From the NCBI GenBank assembly GCA_038277395.1, contig CM076194.1, forward strand, positions 111,305,765 to 111,369,764: a stretch of DNA of 64,000 nt. Direction: 5' to 3'. Below are positions 54,336-64,000 of the stretch, in pieces (the first letter of the stretch is position 1; every line of letters begins with the position of its first letter). The translations under genes and the position numbers were made by a program. The notes beneath the pieces were generated by a model, which worked only from the letters and a program-made list of their open reading frames with translations, ran no database searches and was not told the DNA's origin. Origin of the DNA: Dryocosmus kuriphilus. Its lineage: Eukaryota; Arthropoda; Insecta; Hymenoptera; Cynipidae.

Positions 54336-55952
54336 CTATTCTATTTGTGTATAGAGCAAAATTACCCCCAATGAAGCATATCCTACATAAGATAACCATC
54401 CAAGACTAGTTTCTGTCCAGGTTTTTATACGTTGATGATTGGCTATTCCATTCAGTATGTTGTCCGCATCATCTAAACTTACTCTAACTCTTCGTAACTT
54501 GTCGTTATCTATTATTTTCGGGAGTTGCAGTAGTCTGTTACTAAGTTGTTCTATGTCGGTTTGTTCGTATTTGATATCGTATTTATATTGATCCATTTGG
54601 TTTTTGGATATGTTTTTTGCGGTATTTAGGTATAGAATGTCGTTGTCGTTATAAATTTTAGCTTTCACCAATGATTAAAATAGGGGTCGTAACAGTTTCA
54701 TGTTTTACATATGCGTCACAAATGATATCAATATCTAATCTTGCTAAAGGAATTATAATACAACCGTTTACCGTTGGTATAAATGTTTCTCTATGCAGAA
54801 GAAAAGGCGAGGTATTACATTTGCTTTCTGTGTTTTTTCGGAATAATGTGGCTTCACAAGTTTCACTATTTATTAGTGCTATGTTGGGTTGTTGTCTTTT
54901 ACAGATTTCATAATTTGAAATGCACTTGCATTTTTGTATCTTTCTTTCGATTGGTATATCATATTCGCTATAACGGATAACGTACTCATGCTCGGGAATT
55001 ATGGAAAAATATACTTTATTAAAAGAGTGAGGGATAGGAATTATATGTTGGAGGGATCCTTCCTCAGTCTCTATGACCAGTATTTCTAAAATGTAAGTGA
55101 ATAATTCTTTAATGATTGCTACTGAAAGAGTGCTAATGTCAATGATGTGTTGATAGTTATCTTCTTCAGCATCAAAGTGGTATCTTGTTCCTTGTTTTTC
55201 TTCGAATTCTTTTAAAGTTCCTTTTAATATAGCCGGAGTGAGAATTTGAGGATGTACTATACCATGCTTACCACCGTTGACAACGTCAATAGCCATGTCT
55301 TTGTTCTCATTAGTCTCGTCTAGAAGAATAGTAGCTAAATCTATTTTTCTGTTAATGAAGTTGTTCTTGGTGGCATTACTAATTCCGTTCCTAAGCTGCT
55401 GGGCTAAGCTTCCTTAAGTTTGTTGATTGGTTAAAAATTCTGTACGGTTCATTGAAGAAGAGTCGAGGATATGCTTCAGGATGTTAGTGTGATTACCGAT
55501 AGCCTTAGCTATTTCTCTATTGTCGTCACGTATTTTGTCAAATTCGGCATCGATGTGGGTCAGATCTTTTTTGTTCGATGTACCGAAGAGTGTTTTTGAA
55601 ATGTCTCCAATGAAGTTAGCTAGAACTCTCTTGGTTCTTTTCTGTTTTCCTAGGAGTTTTTCTAATATGTGTTTTTTATTTTGTAGTCTGTCAAACCTTT
55701 TTTAATGAGTTGTATTTCCTGTGTACTGGAAAAAGTTTTTCTGCATGCGGTCTCTACATTTTGGATGGCGATATCGATGATTTCGAGTCTTTGTTTGTTT
55801 GTGGTAAAGTTTATGCCGATAACAAGTTTTCAACTTTCATGGTAGAGGTAGACTTTTGCTTCTTCTTCGATACAAACATTTCCCTGGATTTTTTCTAAAG
55901 TATGATTGGCCTTGCTAGTTGCCAGTATTGCTAGTAGAATCGTTGTCTTCAT
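54336..55952 (-). pseudogene. Env-like glycoprotein remnant, minus copy
   Basis: ATG 55952 opens a signal peptide-like start (MKTTILLAILATSKANH). A frameshift follows near 55690. A basic KxxKR-type cleavage motif precedes a LANFIGDISKTLFG segment, the fusion-peptide layout of baculovirus F-like errantivirus envelopes. 55296-54658 is the ectodomain (GKHGIVHPQILTPAILKGTL, HHIIPIPHSFN-like IPIPHSFNKVYFSIIPE, cysteine pairs CKCISNYEIC). 54671-54336 gives the membrane-proximal helix and a transmembrane segment (WLSYVGYASLGVILLY). A break follows, with the presumed cytoplasmic tail in another frame at 54335-54290. Several breaks make it non-functional. Confidence 0.75.
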
Positions 55953-56092
55953 CGTGGCCATCTGAAAAATAAGGCATACATTGGTCGATGTGGAGTCTAA
56001 GGATCTTGTTCTTATTCCGTAAATCTGAGGTTCTTATTGTTGACGTAATCTATGACCTCGTAGGGTCTTTTTCAGCAGGATTTTAGTTTATT

Positions 56093-57288
56093 TTATTTTG
56101 TGTTATTTAGAATTTTTACTAAATTTCTTGGTTTGTAAATGGGATGTGTTCTGGTTATACTTTCGTCCAGTCTCTTCTTTGTTTTGATCATCTCCAGTCG
56201 AATCCGTTCTTTTGCTCTTTGTATGAAAGTTTCGTGTTTAGTTTTCCATTTCCTAATGAGGTCCTGGTAAGTGAGGCTGAGTGAAGTATTGACTGTGAAA
56301 AGTATGTTCGGTTTTCTTCCAAAGGTGAGTTCATAAGGCGAGTATCCTGTGGTCTGGTTTGTGGTTGTGTTTATTACAAAATTTATAAATTCTAGGTTCT
56401 CGTCCCATTGCTTGTCGTTTTCGGCAATGCTGGTTTTGAATAAATTGTCTAATGTAGAGTGCATCCTTTCGATGTTACCGTTACCCTGCGGATGGAATGC
56501 CGTAGTTTTTATGTGCTCAATGTTTAATGCATTTTCGAATTGGATCATTAGTGCCGATAAGAAGTTGGTTCCTTAGTCGGACAGGATTGTTTTTGGTGCT
56601 CCAAAAGTACATATGTAGTAGCCAATTATTGCTTCCAAAATTTCCGTGGTTGTTTCCGTCTTTAGAGGTATTAGCACGGTATACCTGGTCAGTCTGTCCT
56701 GAATGCGGAGGATATAATTGTTTCTTTCCTTGGTTTCAGGTAGGGGTCCGAAGATGTTCAATGCTATTTTGTCGTTTGGTTCTAGGGGTATATCAGGTAT
56801 TACGCTCTCGGCTTGGTTTTTTATTCTTGTTGTTTTTTGTGATTGGCATACATGACATGCTTTTCCATATCTTTTAAGTTCTTCGTCCATTCCTAACCAT
56901 ATGCCTAGTTTACGTATCTTTTTAATAGTGTTTTTCTCACCCATATGCGCTGAGTGCGCTTCTTTGGTGATTCTTTGTTTCTCATGCTTTGTCAATTCTC
57001 TGTTGGAAAGAAGCACATATGGAAGTTTAGGTGAGGATAGTAATTCGAGAGGAATTCTATCATTTCTTGTATTAACTCTTTTTGTAATGGAGTAAACAGA
57101 GGGTCTCCAAAAATGAGACGGATTATAGTGAATTTTTTGTTGGCAGTGTCTTCTATTAGCCAGCTGGGTTTTATTAACCATTCTTCCTCGTCGAATTCAG
57201 GCATTTCTTCTTTTGTGATCTCTTTCCATAACTTTCCGATTGCGTTAGGTTTCGTTTTTACTTTATCATAAATTGGATTCAATTTACA
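56093..57288 (-). pseudogene. Integrase remnant, minus copy
   Basis: 57181-56573 has the zinc-binding HxxxH...CxxC (AHSAHMGEKN, KACHVCQSQ) and the start of the catalytic core. IALNIFGPLPETKERNNYIL carries Asn where the first catalytic Asp is expected, and TILSD carries the second Asp. An in-frame TAA follows directly, and 56548-56093 continues with HPQGNGNIERMHSTLDNLF (Glu) and YSPYELTFGRKPNI up to HPIYKPRNLVKIL. Both the Asn and the TAA are also in the plus-strand copy. Confidence 0.8.
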
Positions 57289-57859
57289 TAAAGACAAGTA
57301 ACAACTATTAATAAAATTAGGAGGTGAATTAAGTAGCACCTATACCACGTAAATTAATAGTTTGTGAAAGTCAATTGGAACGAGACCCGCAATCAGGCGG
57401 AAGAGACATCTGTCTAATACGAAAGCGGTCAATGGCCCTGCGGAATCCAGTTAACGGCAAGCGGCACAGTAGGCGAAGACCAGCACGTCATCTCCAAATG
57501 CAACGAAAAACCGTAAACATTCTAAAGAAACTAAGAAATCAACAAATTGTAATGTCGTACTTTTAATTGAATATCACTAGAGACTTAAATCCTCCTAACC
57601 TACGTTGCACGGGGATAAAAGCCGAACTTAAAAAATAATTGTACTGCTTTTGGTGAGGTTGTAAAAAGCATATTTACGTTAGATATACTCCTGGTGCTCC
57701 AGAGCACTGGCCATCGTTAATAAATCAAAACTCACTACTTTAAAATCAGGGTAAGCCTGGAGCGGCTTGAGATTGCGTTTTATTGTAATAAATCGAAAAC
57801 ACTTAAAATTTTACCGCGGTCACCACATCCGACCACTCAAACAAAGATAGGATAGCTGC
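57289..57859. other. Non-coding leader region before the plus-strand gag
   Basis: Probably the 5' LTR/leader of the plus-strand provirus, but no LTR ends or primer site could be fixed because the 3' LTR lies outside the window. The frame 57375-57566 (rich in Arg) is unrecognised. 57695-57715 holds a CTCCTGGTGCTCCAGAGCAC inverted repeat. Confidence 0.35.
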
Positions 57860-59000
57860 ATGTTAGGTACACTGGAATTCCAGAAGTATCAAAGGAAAGA
57901 AGATAATTTATACTCATCGGACGATACTACCGACTCTGACTCAGCCTTTTCCACTACTTTATCTCCTTTCACAACAGCTCCGATGTCCAGAACTCGATCG
58001 CCCGCACGGGTAAGGTCACCGACCCACACCAACACAGAGGAAATTATGGGTAGAATACTAGCCCAAATGGAGACTCTCACAATCTTTTTTAACACGTTAA
58101 AGCGAGAAAACGATAACAGGATGGAAAAAATCTCCAAGCTAACAAGAAAAACAGGATGCTCGGGAGACATAGAAACTGACAAAGAAACCCAAAAGGCAGA
58201 AATAACGAACGACTCATTCGATGAGGAACAGGAAAACTCAATACAAGAAAGCCTCAGGAACCACAATGAAAATATTCCGGAAGAATGAAATAAAAATGCA
58301 CATCTTCGTCAGTCAACCGTGTCATACCACAACGAAGAAGTGAAAATGGACGCGAAAACAACAATAGAAACAATACGTGCACTAAACGGCCAAGACGATA
58401 TAGGCGTCGAATATTTTATAAGGACAGTTAAAAGAGCAAAGTTGCGTTGTACGCAACCTAACTTGTTGTTAGATTAAATATTGGCCAAGTGTAAAAAAAA
58501 GCCACCAGATACTCAAAAATTGATTCATATGAAGATTTATATAATTCGTTGCGACAGAATCTAAAACAAGCAGGCTCACCATTAGCACTCAAATCTAAAT
58601 AAGAATCATGTAAACAAGGATTAACAGAAACTGTACAAAACTTCAAACTACGCTTTAGGCAAGTAACTAACGAGCTCAATTACGTAATCCAGGGATACAA
58701 AAAGAGCACCTAAGCGGATACCTCTTAAATTTAAGGAGCCAAGCCGCTGAAACGCAAATGTAGCTCAAAGAATCTCATCCGGCGCCGCCAGTCTTACAAT
58801 AAGCACCCAGACCAGTATCAAGGTTTGCACCGAGGCCAACACGACAACCAAAACTAAATTCTAACACTACACCCGAAGTTCCGAATTCCAATTTGTCAAT
58901 AATAGCTAGTTCAAAAATGACTTGTCACAAATGCGGCAAAATGGGACACTTTGCGGCACATTGTTATGCAAATCAGGGTTTTCAAGCGGGGCCAAAACCT
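57860..59000 (+). pseudogene. Errantivirus gag
   Basis: 57860-58288 is an open N-terminal part, Ser/Thr-rich with basic patches. It ends in a stop, after which gag resumes in other frames: ETIRALNGQDDIGVEYFIRT at about 58365-58430, TVQNFKLRFRQVTNELNYVI at about 58630-58690. A CCHC knuckle TCHKCGKMGHFAAHC lies at 58922-58966. At least three breaks lie between these pieces. The role would be capsid formation and RNA packaging. Confidence 0.75.
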
Positions 59001-59650
59001 TAAAAGACCACCTCAACCAGTAAGAATAACACAGGAAGAGGAAACGAAGGGATCAGAAATGAGTCCAGAAGAAATTCAGGAGTGGATAGAATACGAAGAC
59101 TCAGCAGAGTTTCGGCCATATTCGGAAGATTACGATCAATACACGCAAGAAGATGAACTGCAGAATACCGACTACTAGCTGATACTGGAGCAGCATTGAA
59201 TACAATAGCATTGAATCTAATAAAAGAAAAGGAGCTAGACACAAAAGATGAAAGAAAAAAATTCTATAAAAAATTTATGATGGGAATTGACGAACATATT
59301 TCCGCAGAAACTGTGACACATTTTTGAAGAAAATGCACATTTTCCACATAGTCCCAAACGATTTTCCCCTACTAGAAGAAGGCATAATAGGGATCAAGTT
59401 TTTTACAAAATACGATAGATATGCAGTCACCAAAGATAATTTTTTTCTACATAAAATCAAGCTCCCCTTACATGACGACGGAGAACACATCCCTGGAAAA
59501 TCAGCCAAGATCTTTAAGCTACACATTCAAAAGGAAGATCAGCCTGTACTAATACTAGATCACGCAAAAATAATAGATGAAATTTACAAAATTAAAGATA
59601 GAGAACTGATGGTACTAGTAGAAAGTTATTCAACGAAACCATTTAAATGA
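58951..59650 (+). pseudogene. Errantivirus protease region
   Basis: 58951-59178 is a linker rich in Glu. The active-site motif LADTGAALNTIALNLIKEK is at about 59178-59235 in another frame (ADTGA). 59324-59650 then gives FHIVPNDFPLLEEGIIGIKF and the linker to RT (HIPGKSAKIFKLHIQKEDQP). Stops at about 59176 and about 59325 break it. Confidence 0.75.
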
Positions 59651-59680
59651 AAATAAGATGTCACCATACATCCCATCCAA

Positions 59681-60526
59681 TTGATCAAAATATTTCAAGG
59701 CCGAAATTCACCTTCGCAAGGAGATGAACAGCAATATGAGAGATTGCAAAAAATCTTTGAGATTTTCAAAATAAATCATTTGGAGCTGGAACAAAAAGAT
59801 TCAATTAAAAAAATAATTTCAAAGCATCAAAATATATTTGCTTTAGATATTGAACACTTACCGTGCACAACATTAACGGAGCATGAGATTGTACTCAAAA
59901 GCGGTAAAATCATCAACTTAAAATCACACGAACTACCTGATAATCATAGAGAATTCGCACTTGAAGAGACAAGTAGGTTATTTGAGAAAGGTATCGTAAG
60001 AGAATAACAGCCACCTTTAAACTCTCCATTATTGGTCGTCCCCAAAAAGGGCAATAAACTTCGCATGGTGATTGACTACCGCAAAATTAATGAAGATACG
60101 GATTCAGATGCATACCCACTACCGGTAATCGATGGTATCTTAGACCAACTGGGAAGAACTAAGTTTTTCTCCGCTTTTGACCTCAGTGCGGGATTTCAAC
60201 AAATTCCCACGAAAGAAGAAGACAAGAAATACACAGCGTTCTTAACTTCACAAGGCGACTTCGAATACAACCGAATGCCCTTTGGGCTGAAAAACGCGCC
60301 AGACACTTTCCAGCGCATGATGGATAATGCCTTCAGAGGCCTTATCAGGAAAAAGTGCTTTGCTTACATTGACGATATTATAATATTTAGTGAAACCATC
60401 CAACAACACAATAAAAACTTAGAAACCGTACTTGAAAGAATTCAAGAATTAGGGCTACGCTTAGAACCACGTAAATGCGAATATCATAAGCCAGAGCTCC
60501 AATACTTAGATCACGTTAAAAACTAA
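59681..60526 (+). pseudogene. Errantivirus reverse transcriptase
   Basis: 59681-60007 holds the N-terminal region (IKKIISKHQNIFALDIEHLP, HRDEFALEE-like HREFALEETSRLFEKGIVRE). A TAA at 60005 replaces the codon before the next segment. 60032-60526 has the palm: VVPKKGNKLRMVIDYRKINE, FFSAFDLSAGFQQIP (first Asp), MPFGLKNAPDTFQRMMD and CFAYIDDIIIFSE (YIDD). The core motifs are intact. Confidence 0.88.
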
Positions 60527-61006
60527 AGACGGCGTAAAACCTAATCCAGAAAATCTCAGCGCAATCCAAAATTTTTAAAAATTACGAACAGTAAAAGATG
60601 TTCAATCCTTTCTTGGCTTACCCGGATACAACAGAAAGTTCACAAAGAACTTTTCGAACATTGTTAGACCTTTGACTGGGCTAATTCAAAAGGAAACGAT
60701 CTTTTACTGGACCACGGGCTGCGAAAAGACTTTTTATGATCTCAAACATGCCTTAATATCGGCACCCGGTTTAAAATTTCCTAACTTTAAAGAACAATTC
60801 ACCTTAAAAACGGACGCTTCAAATCAAGGATTAGGGGCAATATTGTCAAAAAATGTTGTCCATGCCTATTCATCTCTCGCACTCTAAACAAAGCTAGAAC
60901 TATAGAAACAAGGAACTATTAGCAATCATTTGGGCAATGAAATGCCTCAGACAATATCTTTTAGGAAACAAATTTAAGATACAAACAGATCATAAAGCAT
61001 ACTGAA
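60527..61006 (+). pseudogene. Errantivirus RNase H
   Basis: 60527-60670 contains SFLGLPGYNRKF in broken frames. 60672-60887 reads FYWTTGCEKTFYDLKHALIS and LKTDASNQGLGAILSK (first catalytic Asp in TDAS). NYRNKELLAIIWAMKCLRQY and FKIQTDHKAY follow, then a stop near 61006. Confidence 0.75.
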
Positions 61007-61226
61007 TTAAGCTATAGAGAACACAAGAATCACATACGAGAACATAAACGAATTAGAAAACCTACTATCCGAGATTGAAATTTTCAATACTCCTGTATTC
61101 GCAGAAGAAAGGCGACTGGAAGGGAAAGAAAAAATAAAACTTCCACCTAGAGGAACAAGAGAACCATCGATAAAAAGGTCAGAAGAATAAGTAGAATACG
61201 ATAGAACCAAACCCGAAGGAAAGCCT

Positions 61227-62526
61227 GTGCGAAAACTGTATCAAGAGTTTATGAATTGTAAATTGAATCCAATTTATGGTAAAGTAAAAACGAAACCTAA
61301 CGCAATCAGAAAGTTATGGAAAGAGATCACAAAAGAAGAGATGCCTGAATTCGACGAGGAAGAATGGTTAACGAAACTCATCTGGCTAATAGAAGACACT
61401 GACAAAAAAAATTCACTATAATCCGTCTCATTTTTGGAGACCCTCTGTTTACTCCATTATAAAAAGAGTTAATACAAGAAATGATAGAATTCCTCTCGAA
61501 CTACTATCCTCACCTAAATTTTCCATATGTGTTTCTCTCCGACGAGAGAATTGGCAAAGGATGAGAAACAAAGAATCACCAAAGAAGTGCACTCAGCGCA
61601 TATGGGTGAGAAGAACACTATTAAAAAGGTACGTAAACTAGGCATATGGTTAGGAATGGACGAATAACTTAAAAGATATGTGAAAGCATGTCCTGTATGT
61701 CAATCACAAAAAACAACAAGAATAAAAAACGAAGCCGAGAGCGTGATACCTGATATACCCCTAGAATCAAACGACAAAATAGCATTGAACATCTTCGGAC
61801 CCCTACCTGAAACCAAGGAAAGAAACAAATATATCCTCAGCATTCAGGGCAGATTGACCAGGTATACCGTGCTAATACCTCTATAGACGGAAACAACCAC
61901 GGCAATTTTGGAAGCAATAATTGACCACTACATATGTACTTTAGGAGCACCAAAAACAATCCTGTCCGACTAAGGAACCAACTTCTTATCGGCACTAATG
62001 ATCCAATTCGAAAATGTATTAAACATTGAGCACATAAAAACTACGGCATTCCATCAGCAAGGTAACGGAAACATCGAAAGGATGCACTCTACATTAGACA
62101 ATTTATTCAAAACCAGCATTGCCGAAAACGACAAGCAATGGGACGAGAACCTAGAATTTATAAATTTTGTAATAAACACAACCACAAACCAGACCACAGG
62201 ATACTCGCCTTATGAACTCACCTTTGGAAGAAAACCGAACATACCTTTTACAGTCAATACTTCACCCAACCTTGCTTACCAAGACCAGATGATCAAAACA
62301 AAGAAAAGACTGGACTTAAGTATAACCAGAACACATCCCATTTACAAACCAGGAAATTTAGTAAAAATTCTAAATAACACAAAACAAAATAAACTAGAAG
62401 CCTGCTGGAAAGGACCCTACGAGATCATAGATTATATCGACAATAACAGCCTCAGATTAAGGAATAAGGACAAGATCATTAGAATCCACATCGACCAGTG
62501 TATCTCTCATTTTTCAGATGGCAACG
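61227..62526 (+). pseudogene. Integrase, plus copy
   Basis: 61227-61421 is the linker (NPIYGKVKTKPNAIRKLWKE). 61540-61886 has SAHMGEKN and KACPVCQSQKTTRIK (zinc site) and IALNIFGPLPETKERNKYIL with Asn at the first catalytic Asp. An extra TAA at about 61664 lies in DE-LKRY, and LSD is followed by the shared TAA at about 61972. 61998-62520 continues with GNGNIERMHSTLDNLF and YSPYELTFGRKPNI. It lacks about 23 residues found in the minus copy between LxYQD and MIKTKKRLD, and ends in the barrel domain (EACWKGPYEIIDYID). Confidence 0.8.
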
Positions 62527-64000
62527 ATGAAGACGGTACTCCTTCTACTAGCAATACTGGCAACTATCAAAGCCAATCATACTTCACAAAAAATCTAGGG
62601 AAATGTTTATGTCGAAGAAGAAGCAAAAGTCCACCTCTACCATGAAAGTTGGAAACTTGTTATCAACTTGTTAACAATCAAAGATTAGAAGCTATCGACA
62701 ACACCATCCAAAATGCAGAGACCGCATGTGGAAAAAATTGTTCCAGTACAAAAGCAGTACAACTTATTAAAAAAAGGTTTAAAAGACTACAAAATAAAAA
62801 ACACGTATTAGAAAAACTACTGGGAAAACAAAAAAAAACTAAAAGAAGTCTAGCTAATATCGTTGGAGACATTTCAAAAACACTTTTCGGTACATTAAAC
62901 GAAAAAGATCTGACCCAGATCGATGCCGAATTTGACAAAATATATAGCGACAATAGATAAATAGCTAAGGCTATCGGTAATAACACAAAAATATTAAGGC
63001 TTATCCTCGACTCTTCTTCAATGAACCATAAAGAATTTTTAATCAACCAGCAAACCGAAAAGCAACTGAGCCCAACAGCTTAGTAATGCAAGTAACAATG
63101 CCACCAAGAACAACTTCATTCACAGAAAAAAAGTTTTAGCTACTATCCTGCTAGACGAGACTAATAAGGACATAGACATGAACATTGATGCCATCAACGA
63201 TGGTAAATACGGCATAGTACATCCTCAAATTCTCAGTCCGACTATATTGAGAGAAACCTTGAAAGAATTCGATGAAAAACAAAGAACACGATACCACTTT
63301 GACGCTGATGAAGATAACTATCAACATATCACTGACATTAGCATTCTTTCGTTATCAATCATTAAAGGATTATTTACTTACATCTTAGAAATACCTGTCA
63401 TAGAAATAACGAAGGATCCCTCCAACACATAATTCCTATCCCTCGCCCTTTTAATAAAGTATATTTTTCCATGATTCCCGAGCCTGAGTACGTTATCCGT
63501 TGTAGAGATTCTTATGTGACAATTGACAGAAGGATACAAAAATGCAAGTCCATTTCTGATTATGAAACCTCGAGAAGATAACAACCCAACATAGCATCAA
63601 TGGATAGTGAAACTTGTGAAGCCACATTATTCCGAAGAAACACATAAAGCAAATGTAATACCTCGCCTTTCCTTCTGCATAAGGAAACATTTATAACAAC
63701 GGTAAATGGTTATATTATAATTCCTTTAGCAAGAATAGATATTTATATCATTTGTGACACATATGTATGTTAAAAACGAAACTATTACAACCCCAATGTT
63801 AATCACTGGGGATGATTGTAAAATTTATAACGACAATAACATGTTATACCTAAGGACAGTAAACACGTATCCAAAAACCGAATGGATCAATATAACTTAC
63901 GACATTTTGTATGAACAAACTGATATGGAACAGCTTATTGTTAGTAAAAAATTACTGCAACTTCCGAAAATAATAGATAACGATGAGTTACGAAGAGTTA
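62527..64000 (+). pseudogene. Env-like glycoprotein, plus copy, incomplete
   Basis: ATG 62527 opens a signal-peptide-like MKTVLLLLAILATIKANH. A stop follows within about 20 codons, and the reading resumes at 62649-62960 with a cysteine-containing N-terminal part and KKTKR before SLANIVGDISKTLFG (cleavage/fusion-peptide layout). 63178-63432 is YGIVHPQILSPTILRETLKE; later parts at 63430-64000 are in mixed frames. It overlaps the end of pol in another frame, as in the minus copy. The gene runs out of the window. Confidence 0.75.

Larger units (their letters stand above)
54181..57288 (-). mobile_element. Errantivirus-like provirus fragment: integrase and env
   Basis: A minus-strand block homologous to 61250-64000 of the plus-strand copy. 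Homology starts abruptly at 57288 (TGTAAATTGAATCC) within the region before integrase, so gag, protease, RT and RNase H are missing. The order IN then env with env overlapping the pol end is that of insect errantiviruses (Ty3/gypsy with envelope). Both genes are broken. Confidence 0.8.
57860..64000 (+). mobile_element. Errantivirus-like provirus, gag-pol-env, cut by the window end
   Basis: Gag, protease, RT, RNase H, integrase and an env-like gene lie in the errantivirus order, with frameshifts and stops throughout pol and env. It is head-to-head with the related fragment at 54181-57288. An old or damaged insect endogenous copy; no intact polyprotein is present. Confidence 0.85.

Overview
The window is AT-rich eukaryotic DNA, almost certainly from an insect. 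The evidence is a DIRS element, an R1-type non-LTR element, Ty3/gypsy and errantivirus-type proviruses, GT/ATA microsatellites and one exon with insect-like splice sites. The stack of repeats is typical of repeat-rich Hymenoptera, but that placement is inference from memory of such repeats. Nearly everything recognisable is mobile-element sequence, mostly broken. The only plausible host coding sequence is one exon at 11421-11687.

Layout. 1-1.64 kb: broken copy of an uncharacterised multi-copy arthropod/cnidarian-type protein gene. 2.5-4.4 kb: short tandem array, a foldback element with a TTAA-flanked palindromic MITE nested in it, and a possible retroposon tail. 4.4-11.4 kb: AT-rich degenerate repeats with a TAA-flanked MITE and two copies of a foldback repeat. 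11.42-11.69 kb: host exon, possibly NIT-domain (receptor guanylate cyclase-like). 12.05-13.72 kb: element with about 200-bp inverted ends. 13.97-18.15 kb: DNA transposon with about 600-bp terminal inverted repeats, an N-terminal zinc-finger ORF and a DDE transposase with a SWIM finger. 18.2-19.66 kb: two copies of a CATTCTCATC-ended repeat. 22.76-29.60 kb: minus-strand DIRS element split by an internally deleted R1-type element (26.18-28.26 kb). 30.36-34.75 kb: minus-strand Ty3/gypsy element with one complete LTR, a tRNA-Pro-like primer site and an ATTT target duplication.

35.918-51.506 kb is one giant palindrome: two 7.77-kb, nearly identical inverted arms around a 44-bp spacer. Each arm holds the 3' tail of a chromodomain (Polinton/Maverick-like integrase) gene, an acidic ORF, four decayed copies of the same short C-terminal coding tail, and several private minisatellites. 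It is the most unusual structure here, and also the one most in need of an assembly check.

51.5-53.95 kb: truncated repeat, a second broken gene of another uncharacterised multi-copy family, and a tandem repeat of about 150-240 bp. 54.2-64 kb: two inverted, closely related copies of an errantivirus-like provirus (a minus-strand integrase-env fragment, and a plus-strand gag-pol-env copy running off the window). They share the same integrase defects. No tRNA, rRNA or CRISPR array was recognised.
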